13,912 nucleotides of DNA, from the NCBI GenBank assembly GCA_021151615.1, contig JAGKXA010000105.1:1-13912 (forward strand), given 5' to 3'. Of this stretch, positions 6,735 through 12,634 are shown one piece after another. The stretch is from Cellvibrionaceae bacterium (GTDB lineage Bacteria; Pseudomonadota; Gammaproteobacteria; Pseudomonadales; Cellvibrionaceae). Every line of letters begins with the position of its first letter. Within the stretch, counting starts at the first letter, position 1. The notes under the pieces were generated by a model. That model did no database searches, was not told the origin of the DNA, and worked only from the letters and a program-made list of their open reading frames with translations. A program made the translations under genes and the position numbers.

Positions 6735-8384
6735 ATGAAATTGATATCGATTTTGGAACAAGCATCTGACTTTTTAAAGCGATTGTCTTTAAAGCAATTG
6801 CCCTTAAAGAAATTGTCTTTAAAACGACTGGTGCCAAGTACAATGGCCTTTATTGTTGTCGCCCAAACTGGAACTGCCTATGCGGCAAAATGTGAATACA
6901 TAGTTGCCAATGATTGGGGCAGCGGTTTTACCGCAACTGTTCGCATTACCAATAACGGTAGCAGCGCGATTTCCGGTTGGAATATTGGCTGGACTTATAG
7001 TGATGGCTCGCGCGTTACCAGCAGCTGGAACACAACCCTGGCGGGCTCCAATCCCTACACTGCAACACCACTGAACTGGAATAGTAATATTGCTGTTAAT
7101 GCGAGTGTTGAATTCGGGATCCAGGGAACCAATGGTGCGGGCAGGGCACAGGTGCCCGCTATTACGGGCGCTGTGTGCAGTTCAGTGGTTACCTCTAGTA
7201 CTCCTTCTACGGTTGCGAGTTCCAGTGCACCGCGCACTAGCTCATCCGCTGTGCCAAGCTCGGCGCCACGTGCATCTTCTAGTAGTGTGCCTTCGTCTGT
7301 TGGGCGATCGTCTTCTTCCTCTTCAATATCAGTCGCCGGCCAAGCGTGTAATTGGTACGGCACTATCACCTCCTTGTGCGCAAACACCGCGAGCGGTTGG
7401 GGTTATGAGAACGGTAAAAGCTGTGTGAGCCGCACCACTTGCGCCGCACAACCGGCGCCTTACGGTATTGTGAATACTGGCGCTTCATCAACTGCAGTCA
7501 CTAGCAGCCGCAGCTCTTCAAGTGTTGCGGCAATCAGTCGCAGCTCATCCAGTGTAATCACTGTGTCATCTTCCCGCTCGTCATCATCACGTTCAGTGTT
7601 GAACAGCTCTTCGGCAAGTAGCATTACCCTCGGCGCAAATTGCAATGGTTACGCAACTCGCTATTGGGATTGTTGTAAAGCGCATTGCAGTTGGACAGCC
7701 AACGTTCCTTCGGTGGTTAATGCACTGCCTGCCTGTGGCAGCAACAATTCCCGCTTATCGGATGTCAATGCAGCCAGTGCATGTGGTAATGGTGGTGGCA
7801 GTGCGCATATGTGCTGGGGCATGACGCCCTTTTCAGTGAGCGATAAATTGGCCTATGGCTACGCGGCCACTTCCAGTGGCGATGTTTGTGGCCGGTGTTA
7901 TCAATTGGAATTTACCGGCCAGTCCCACAATTCTCCAGGCGATCCGGGTTCAGCAGCGTTGGCTGGCAAAGTGATGATCGTGCAAGCCACTAACATTGGT
8001 TACGACGTTAGCGGTGGCCAGTTCGATATTCTGGTTCCCGGCGGCGGTGTAGGAGCATTTAACGCTTGTTCAACGCAGTGGGGCGTTTCCAATTCGGAAT
8101 TGGGTGCGCAGTACGGCGGTTTCCTGGCTGCCTGTAAACAGGAGTTGGGTTACAACGCTAGTCTCTCGCAATACAAAACCTGTTTAACCAATCGTTGCAA
8201 TAGTGTGTTTGGCTCGCGCGGTTTAACCGAGTTGCAACAAGCCTGTACCTGGTACGCAAATTGGTTTGAGGCGGCCGATAATCCGGCGTTGAAATACAAA
8301 GAGGTCGCATGTCCTGCTGAATTGACTGCACGCTCAGGTATGAATCGCGGGCCGTTAAACGATATTAAAACCAGTTGTAATTAG
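6735..8384 (+). CDS. cel45A: Secreted endoglucanase, CBM2-CBM10-GH45
   Basis: A 549-residue secreted endo-beta-1,4-glucanase. Residues 1-50 form an unusually long signal region, with likely cleavage after TAYA. CBM2 covers about 51-149 (Cys53 and Cys148, Trp-rich: GWNIGWTYSDG). A Ser linker leads to CBM10 at about 205-243 (CNWYGTITSLCANTASGWG), and a second Ser linker to the GH45 domain at about 303-535. The catalytic base is probably Asp312 in YATRYWDCC and the acid Asp431 in GQFDILVPGGGVGAF, by alignment in mind with the Humicola GH45 enzyme. The domain order and linkers match C. japonicus Cel45A. ATG 6735 has GGAGG 8 nt upstream. Residues 14-33 hold four tandem LKxLx repeats ahead of the hydrophobic core, which is odd. 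Export is probably Sec, then type II secretion to reach insoluble cellulose. Confidence 0.94.
   Translation: MKLISILEQASDFLKRLSLKQLPLKKLSLKRLVPSTMAFIVVAQTGTAYAAKCEYIVANDWGSGFTATVRITNNGSSAISGWNIGWTYSDGSRVTSSWNTTLAGSNPYTATPLNWNSNIAVNASVEFGIQGTNGAGRAQVPAITGAVCSSVVTSSTPSTVASSSAPRTSSSAVPSSAPRASSSSVPSSVGRSSSSSSISVAGQACNWYGTITSLCANTASGWGYENGKSCVSRTTCAAQPAPYGIVNTGASSTAVTSSRSSSSVAAISRSSSSVITVSSSRSSSSRSVLNSSSASSITLGANCNGYATRYWDCCKAHCSWTANVPSVVNALPACGSNNSRLSDVNAASACGNGGGSAHMCWGMTPFSVSDKLAYGYAATSSGDVCGRCYQLEFTGQSHNSPGDPGSAALAGKVMIVQATNIGYDVSGGQFDILVPGGGVGAFNACSTQWGVSNSELGAQYGGFLAACKQELGYNASLSQYKTCLTNRCNSVFGSRGLTELQQACTWYANWFEAADNPALKYKEVACPAELTARSGMNRGPLNDIKTSCN
6774..6833 (+). repeat. Four 15-bp in-frame repeats encoding LKxLx in the cellulase signal region
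   Basis: Codons 14-33 read LKRLS, LKQLP, LKKLS, LKRLV. The DNA units keep a TTAAAG-NNN-TTG-like pattern, with the last unit diverged (TTAAAACGACTG). Tandem duplication of a 15-bp unit is the simplest origin. Confidence 0.75.
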
Positions 8385-8391
8385 CTCGTGT

Positions 8392-8425
8392 GCAAAACAC
8401 TGCGTGTTATCACGCCGTGTTTTGC
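8392..8425. terminator. Long near-perfect hairpin after the GH45 gene
   Basis: GCAAAACAC (8392-8400) pairs with GTGTTTTGC (8417-8425); inside, GCGTG (8402-8406) pairs with CACGC (8411-8415) around loop TTAT, with one T/C mismatch (8401/8416). The stem is fifteen positions long with one mismatch, starting 7 nt after the stop. No T-run follows, so it may act as a 3'-end stabiliser or a factor-assisted terminator. Confidence 0.6.
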
Positions 8426-8561
8426 TAATACCCAGGTGCAATTAATTTCGACAAAGCTATCGTTGTAATCCACGTTGTCCTGACAGAACCTGGCATAGGT
8501 TTTGTGCAATATGGAAAACAGGTACGACTTTACGTTCACTCAACTAGCTAAGGAAAAAATA

Positions 8562-9062
8562 ATGTTAACTAAGAAACCCGGACATATATTTTCATCACAA
8601 AACATTGAGTCTATTGCCCCTAGTCAACGACTGCATTTGATATTACTGGGTGTCGAAAACATCGCCAAATCCTGTACATTTTATGAAACACTGGGTTGGC
8701 AAAAATCGCCGACAGGGCATGACGAGTTTGTGAAGTTTGATTTGGGCGGTTATGCCCTATGCTTGATTTCGCGCGTCGGATTGGCTGCCGATACATTGTT
8801 GGAGACATCTACAGCTACAAGTTTTAATGGTGTGGCGTTTGTGTATTTGGCAAAAACGCCGGAAGACGTACCTGCTATCCTCGCTAAAGCGGTAGAAGCG
8901 GGGGGATCGCTGGTGAAGCCGGCTACGCGTACGCCCTGGGGTATTGCCGGTTATTTTAAAGATCCTGACGGTCATTTGTTTGAAGTTGACTATGAAGAGG
9001 TATGGGTATTTGATGAACAAGAGCGATTGGTGGTTGATGAGTTACATGAGCGTACGTGCTAA
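8562..9062 (+). CDS. VOC superfamily (glyoxalase/bleomycin-resistance fold) protein
   Basis: A 166-residue cytoplasmic protein. From residue 23 it shows the VOC fold: RLHLILLGVENIAKSCTFYETLGW, then FVKFDLGGYALCL, and the second half-repeat GVAFVYLAKTPEDVPAILAKAVEAGG through GYFKDPDGHLFEVDYEE. Glu141 in HLFEV is the usual last metal-ligand position, and His25 is a candidate first ligand. The family covers many reactions and substrate cannot be read from this. ATG 8562 has AGGA at 8551-8554 with 7 nt spacing; in-frame starts at 8502 and 8511 lack one. An AHSA1-domain gene starts 26 nt after the stop, a pairing that suggests a small detoxification or stress operon. Confidence 0.82.
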   Translation: MLTKKPGHIFSSQNIESIAPSQRLHLILLGVENIAKSCTFYETLGWQKSPTGHDEFVKFDLGGYALCLISRVGLAADTLLETSTATSFNGVAFVYLAKTPEDVPAILAKAVEAGGSLVKPATRTPWGIAGYFKDPDGHLFEVDYEEVWVFDEQERLVVDELHERTC

Positions 9063-9074
9063 CTGATTTTTTGC

Positions 9075-9091
9075 AGGAGGGATTTTTGATG
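9075..9091 (+). promoter_or_regulatory. Strong ribosome-binding site of the AHSA1-domain gene
   Basis: AGGAGG at 9075-9080 stands 8 nt before ATG 9089. This rules out the longer in-frame start near 9056, which would overlap the VOC gene end. Confidence 0.7.
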
Positions 9092-9541
9092 GATCGGAGT
9101 TCTGAGCCTCAAGAATTGCGCGCTGATGTAAAGCAGCGCCTGATCAATGCGCCGGTTGCACAAGTCTTCGCTGCTTTTCGCGATGCTACCAGCCTGGCGC
9201 AGTGGTGGGGCCCGGCTGGTTTTACCAATACTTTTCACGAATTTGACTTTCGCGCCGGTGGCCGTTGGCTGCATACCATGCACGGCCCCGCAGGGGCGGA
9301 TTACGACAATGAAAGTCGCTTTCTGGAAGTAAGCGAAAATAAACGCATTGTGATTGAGCATCTGTCTGGCCATCACTTTATATTAACGCTGGAGTTTGAG
9401 GTGCGCGGAGAAACAACACTGGTTCATTGGCGACAGCTTTTCGACACCATTGAACACTATGAAAAAATTCGCGAGTTTGTATCGCCTGCGAATGAACAGA
9501 ATCTGGAAAAATATAACACCGCCGTGTTGGCGCGGCAGTAA
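9089..9541 (+). CDS. AHSA1/SRPBCC-domain protein
   Basis: A 150-residue cytoplasmic protein with the START-like helix-grip fold of the Hsp90-activator-homolog (AHSA1) group. Diagnostic stretches are INAPVAQVFAAFRDATSLAQWWGPAGFT near residues 19-46, FDFRAGGRWLHTMHGP near 52-67, and FLEVSENKRIVIEHLSGHHFILTLEFE near 78-104. Members bind hydrophobic ligands or act in stress responses, and most have no assigned function. It begins 26 nt after the VOC gene, so the two probably share a transcript that ends at the hairpin at 9572-9612. Length is typical. Family is confident; role is unknown. Confidence 0.85.
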   Translation: MDRSSEPQELRADVKQRLINAPVAQVFAAFRDATSLAQWWGPAGFTNTFHEFDFRAGGRWLHTMHGPAGADYDNESRFLEVSENKRIVIEHLSGHHFILTLEFEVRGETTLVHWRQLFDTIEHYEKIREFVSPANEQNLEKYNTAVLARQ

Positions 9542-9571
9542 ACCTGACAGCTGCGCGATGTGGAGTTTGCG

Positions 9572-9612
9572 AAATTTCAGTTGCCAGATGCAGTGGGGGA
9601 CTGAAATTTTTT
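9572..9612 (+). terminator. Terminator of the plus-strand operon, overlapping the converging gene
   Basis: AAATTTCAGT (9572-9581) pairs perfectly with ACTGAAATTT (9600-9609) around an 18-nt loop, followed by more T. It lies 30 nt after the AHSA1 stop. The same bases encode the last residues of the minus-strand membrane protein, whose stop is at 9577-9579. Confidence 0.75.
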
Positions 9613-10005
9613 AATCAGTGCTTTGCGCCAGAAATGCAACGGAAAAAGTAGGCAGAGCGCAATGGCTGTATACCAGTGAATATCACCTATGCTGAATGGT
9701 TCCAGCAGGTCTTGTGGGTAGTAAAGCAGCAGGCCACTGGCAACCAACGCACACCACAAACTCAAATGCACATAGCCATCCCAATGGTGCTTTTTTTTAT
9801 GCAATTTTTTCTGCACGTGATCTGCAAATAAATAGCCAAACATAAACACCCCGAGCATAGCGCTCAGGCCGTGCAATTCGCGGAAGAGACCATTCAAGGG
9901 GTGAGGGAAATCATCGGCACTCGCCGGAGCCAGCAAATAGAGCGCTATACCGGTCACTGCGGTTGCGAGCAGGATAAGCCATAAACTGATGCGTGATTTC
10001 TTCAT
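9577..10005 (-). CDS. Four-helix membrane protein with cytochrome b-like histidines (DUF4405-like)
   Basis: A 142-residue integral membrane protein. Four hydrophobic segments lie at about 8-27, 44-63, 79-96 and 109-126. Charged residues (KKSR at the N-terminus, HVQKKLHKKKHH after helix 2, RKALIKKF at the C-terminus) put both ends and the middle loop in the cytoplasm. Histidines fall at His45 and His63 in helix 2, His80 at the start of helix 3, and His110 and His124 in helix 4, positions suitable for one or two b hemes. It resembles small cytochrome b-like DUF4405 proteins; I cannot confirm the family. It is the last gene of the FMN-protein operon, 33 nt after apbE. A role passing electrons from the quinone pool to the periplasmic flavoprotein is inference. 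No good Shine-Dalgarno is visible. Confidence 0.72.
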   Translation of the reverse strand: MKKSRISLWLILLATAVTGIALYLLAPASADDFPHPLNGLFRELHGLSAMLGVFMFGYLFADHVQKKLHKKKHHWDGYVHLSLWCALVASGLLLYYPQDLLEPFSIGDIHWYTAIALCLLFPLHFWRKALIKKFQSPTASGN

Positions 10006-10038
10006 GGTAGTTTTAATTGGGGGAGTCTTTAGCGGGCG

Positions 10039-10899
10039 CTATTCTGACAGCTGTTGCGCGGAAAATGTAGCCATGTTGGTGTGACTATCGCCGGGAAGTG
10101 GAACCCAGCGGCCGCCTAATTGGCGAATATATTCCCTGCGTATTGCCGGCGGTGTGTTGGCTGCAACTTTGGTCAAGGCGTCCGCGCGCCAGGCGCTGTG
10201 AGCGATTACGATCCAGGTCGCTGGCTTTATCACGTTTCCCTCGGTGGTTAATAAAATGCCCGGTGTTTCCTCTGTGTATGTACTGGTGGAGGTTGCTATA
10301 GCCGCGTTTTGTAACCCGCCCATAGCGTGATCAAAGCCAAGATGATCGCGAACGATAATCGGCAAAATTGCAGATCCATATACGCGAATATCTCCGCCGG
10401 CATTCACCCAGGCCGAGGCAACGCCCAACAGCTGCAGTGTTTTGATGGCGCTATCTACGGCAAAGCCTTTGGCGATTCCATCGAGCGTGATCCATACCGG
10501 GCGCTGCAAGCGCGCGCATTTGCCACTTAATTCCAAATCCTGCCAGTCGCCGGAAGCCAGTGTTGGATGGTTGGTTTTTAGTGGTGGCAGCGCGCCTTTA
10601 TCCGCCACCTGTTTGCCGAGTGTGCAGTTAAATTTTCCAGCGCTTATTCGCGTGAGCGCGCGCGCTAGTTTTAAACATTGAAGGCTGGATTTGGTCAGTG
10701 GGTGCCATTCATAAGGCGTACTATTCAAACGCGATAGTTCACTTGCGGGGTCATGAAAACTGAGCTGCTGTTGGATTTTTTCGATGCAAGAAAAAGCCGC
10801 ACTGATGGCGGCTTCGGTTTGTGTCGCACCTAACGACCCTGGTTCGGCAATGGCAATTTCTACAAATGTGCCGAGCAGTGGGCGCAAGCGTTTCAACAT
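10039..10899 (-). CDS. apbE: ApbE-family FAD:protein FMN transferase without signal peptide
   Basis: A 286-residue flavin transferase that should link FMN from FAD to a Thr or Ser of a target protein. Motifs in order: RPLLGTFVEI (6-15), SFHDPASELSRLN (47-59), LDGIAKGFAVD (139-149), NAGGDIRVYG (166-175), ATSTSTY (202-208) and ADALTKV (239-245). It is shorter than the usual 330-350, and it begins directly at the catalytic domain. No signal peptide or lipobox is present, and an in-frame TAG 9 nt before ATG 10899 (after which no ATG, GTG or TTG occurs) rules out a longer start. The metal-site motif reads ADALTK where I expect ADALST, moving the Thr by one position. The FMN-binding protein gene ends 5 nt upstream, making that protein the obvious substrate. 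Family is firm; compartment is unresolved. Confidence 0.9.
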   Translation of the reverse strand: MLKRLRPLLGTFVEIAIAEPGSLGATQTEAAISAAFSCIEKIQQQLSFHDPASELSRLNSTPYEWHPLTKSSLQCLKLARALTRISAGKFNCTLGKQVADKGALPPLKTNHPTLASGDWQDLELSGKCARLQRPVWITLDGIAKGFAVDSAIKTLQLLGVASAWVNAGGDIRVYGSAILPIIVRDHLGFDHAMGGLQNAAIATSTSTYTEETPGILLTTEGNVIKPATWIVIAHSAWRADALTKVAANTPPAIRREYIRQLGGRWVPLPGDSHTNMATFSAQQLSE

Positions 10900-10904
10900 A
10901 GTAA

Positions 10905-11456
10905 TTATTGGCTAAGCGCGATGTTGTGAATGGCGAGCAGGCGTTTTACCCCGTCAGTGACGTTGCGGCAGGACAATGTGGCACCGCTGATATTGGGAAT
11001 ATCTTTATTGAGTTTGAATTGATCGTTCAGGGTTTTGCCCTGGAAGTGCGTGCGCCATTCGGGTTTGCGAATTTGTCCGCCGTGAGTTTCGCGATAGCTC
11101 AGTATTTCTATTCCCAGTACTTTTCCTTCTGGAGAAATTGCCGCCGCATAAGTAATAAATTCGTGCTTGCCGATAACTTCATCTACTAAAAAATAACCCA
11201 GCAATTTTCCATCTTGCTCCGCGCGCCAATTTTGTTGTACCTGGGTGCGCTGGCGCACACCGGCGATTTTTTTAATCTGATCGCGTTGGTCGTCAGTGAG
11301 ATTTATCGCTGATTCCAGAAATACTTTGGCCTCCGGGAATAACACCTGTTGCGCTTGGGCAACCGTTAAATAGTCTTCGGCGTGGGCATGACTAACTATC
11401 GCTGCAGGAGCGATTACCGCGAACGGCAGGGCGATAAAACCGGGGATATTGCGCAT
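10905..11456 (-). CDS. Periplasmic FMN-binding domain protein (probable covalent flavoprotein)
   Basis: A 183-residue protein with a signal peptide (residues 1-26, cleavage after SHAHA). The mature part has the FMN_bind pattern: GYFLVDEVIGKHEFITYAA, then GKVLGIEILSYRETHGGQIR, and near the C-terminus ISGATLSCRNVTDGVKRLL. SGATLS is the ApbE flavinylation motif seen in NqrC- and RnfG-type proteins, so Thr160 is the predicted FMN attachment site. I prefer ATG 11456 because it starts the signal peptide directly; ATG 11486 would sit inside a GC hairpin and has no ribosome site. The apbE start is 5 nt downstream and the outer-membrane protein gene ends 65 nt upstream. The protein probably carries electrons in the periplasm; the partner is inferred. 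Confidence 0.88.
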   Translation of the reverse strand: MRNIPGFIALPFAVIAPAAIVSHAHAEDYLTVAQAQQVLFPEAKVFLESAINLTDDQRDQIKKIAGVRQRTQVQQNWRAEQDGKLLGYFLVDEVIGKHEFITYAAAISPEGKVLGIEILSYRETHGGQIRKPEWRTHFQGKTLNDQFKLNKDIPNISGATLSCRNVTDGVKRLLAIHNIALSQ

Positions 11457-11475
11457 GGAAGCTTCTCTCAATCGA

Positions 11476-11493
11476 GCCCGGAGCATACCGGGC
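11476..11493. repeat. GC hairpin between the outer-membrane protein and FMN-protein genes
   Basis: GCCCGG (11476-11481), loop AGCATA, CCGGGC (11488-11493). There is no T-run on either side. It may mark mRNA processing that sets different levels of the first gene and the rest of the operon. Confidence 0.5.
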
Positions 11494-11521
11494 GTTGATT
11501 ATTACAACCAGATTGGATGGA

Positions 11522-12406
11522 TTAGAAATTCAAACCAATTTTCAAGCGAACTTCTTGCTCGGTTTTTTCAATTAAATGCAAACCGTCTTTTTGTCCTTCA
11601 AAAGTTTCGCCACCGCCGCGCACTTGATCAAAGTAGGTCAGAGTGAACCAGTAGTCCTGACCGCCGTAGTGCAGGCTTGGGCCGGCAAATACAGAATTGC
11701 GCTCCATTGCCACTTCGGTTTCGTATTCCGTCTCGTACAGGGTTTCCACACCGATAAACCAATTGGGAACAAAGCGGTAGCTGAGTGCAGTGCCTGCCCA
11801 GAATTCGATCTCTACTTCCATTTCGGTCGGCCACTCGTAATCTTCAGGCAGATTGTCGATAGGCTTGCGGGTGGCGCGGGTACCTTCAGTACCAAAGTTG
11901 GCGGCCCAAATCAGTTGGCCTTCCATAAAATATTTTTGCAGCTGCAGTTCGAGATCGAGACTGAAGGTGTCTTTGTCGCGGCCTGAGTGTGGGTCGAGTA
12001 CCAGGTAGTCCACGCCGAAGCTCATCGACAAACCGAAATCATCCAACGCCGGGCTCAGGAAATTGTATTTACCGGAAACTTCGCCGCCCTGAAATTTTAA
12101 TCCGTACTTTTCATCGCCGGGCATATAGCCATCAATAACCAAGCCGGAAGTATCAATCGATTGCCCCTTGATCTCGCCTTTCACGGTGAACTTGTCAGTC
12201 ACACCGTATTCCAGTTCGGTTTCGGTGTTATAGGCGGTGTACTCGCCCACACTCTTGTCGGAGCGTTGGGTCACTACCTGGTAAAACTCCCAGGCGCCAG
12301 CGGGTAATACTTCCGAGCCTTTGATGTAGCCAAACAGGTTTTCGTCTGCCTGGGCGGGAATCGCAAACAATCCGGCCAATGCCAGGGGAATTAACTTGGT
12401 ACGCAT
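11522..12406 (-). CDS. Outer-membrane beta-barrel protein of unknown function
   Basis: A 294-residue protein with a signal peptide (residues 1-20, cleavage after PAQA). The mature part alternates polar and hydrophobic residues in long strands with aromatic ends, for example FSLDLELQLQKYFMEGQLIWAANFG, and ends in LNF with Phe294 last, the usual C-terminal signal for outer-membrane barrel insertion. The opening DENLFGYIKGSEVLPAGAWEFYQ and the NTETELEYGVTDKF stretch resemble a group of porin-like proteins I think are called DUF6662; this is uncertain. ATG 12406 has AAGGA with 6 nt spacing. It is first in the FMN-protein operon, so it may connect the periplasmic flavoprotein to extracellular acceptors, or pass their substrates. 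That role is inference; no heme motif CXXCH is present. Confidence 0.78.
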   Translation of the reverse strand: MRTKLIPLALAGLFAIPAQADENLFGYIKGSEVLPAGAWEFYQVVTQRSDKSVGEYTAYNTETELEYGVTDKFTVKGEIKGQSIDTSGLVIDGYMPGDEKYGLKFQGGEVSGKYNFLSPALDDFGLSMSFGVDYLVLDPHSGRDKDTFSLDLELQLQKYFMEGQLIWAANFGTEGTRATRKPIDNLPEDYEWPTEMEVEIEFWAGTALSYRFVPNWFIGVETLYETEYETEVAMERNSVFAGPSLHYGGQDYWFTLTYFDQVRGGGETFEGQKDGLHLIEKTEQEVRLKIGLNF

Positions 12407-12445
12407 GGTAAATCCTTGAATAAATCTTGAATGTAATAAATGTGC

Positions 12446-12456
12446 AGCTAGTAGCT
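12446..12456. repeat. 11-bp perfect palindrome in the leader of the flavin operon
   Basis: AGCTA, G, TAGCT, just downstream of the predicted transcription start on the minus strand and 40 nt before the first start codon. It may be an operator or chance. Confidence 0.3.
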
Positions 12457-12468
12457 TAAATCTTACGC

Positions 12469-12501
12469 ATTATAATTGCATTTGATATTGATTGTTATCA
12501 A
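12469..12501 (-). promoter_or_regulatory. Candidate promoter and operator of the flavin operon
   Basis: On the minus strand a consensus TATAAT lies at 12474-12469, about 63 nt before the ATG. Upstream, 12482-12501 is an inverted repeat TTGATA, eight bases, TATCAA. It covers the -35 zone, where no good -35 hexamer is correctly spaced, which suggests an activator or repressor site. It shares TGATAA with Fur boxes, but the spacing is wrong for the standard box. Confidence 0.45.
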
Positions 12502-12601
12502 CTTTTGAGCAACAGGGAATTGCCGATACGTAAAATGCGGGAGGGAGTTGCGGATTTAACGGGGAAAATACGTGATTCAGGCGGGGTTTAAACTGGAAAA
12601 G

Positions 12602-12634
12602 GGCGGGTGCCAGTCGGCCACCCGCCAGACGTGT
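12602..12634 (-). terminator. Rho-independent terminator of the GH5 gene
   Basis: On the minus strand GGCGGGTG pairs with CACCCGCC (12626-12619 with 12609-12602) around a 9-nt loop, followed by CTTTTCC. It starts 8 nt after the GH5 stop and separates that gene from the flavin operon. Confidence 0.75.

Noticed and set aside
7055..7387. Minus-strand 110-codon open frame opposite the cellulase linker
   Set aside because: It is antisense to the CBM2 end and Ser-rich linker, has no ribosome site, and its Glu/Asp-rich sequence is just the complement of Ser codons.
7192..7620. CRISPR-like or microsatellite repeat
   Set aside because: The repeated TCATCC/AGCTCT pattern is Ser-codon linker DNA within an open frame, without fixed repeat length or spacers.
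11576..11986. Plus-strand 136-codon open frame
   Set aside because: It is antisense to the outer-membrane protein gene, whose signal peptide, strand pattern and terminal Phe make that frame clearly the real one.
12482..12501. Definite Fur box
   Set aside because: Only about 10 of 14 positions of the 7-1-7 core match by eye, and the inverted repeat spacing is eight rather than five bases, so I list it only as a candidate operator.
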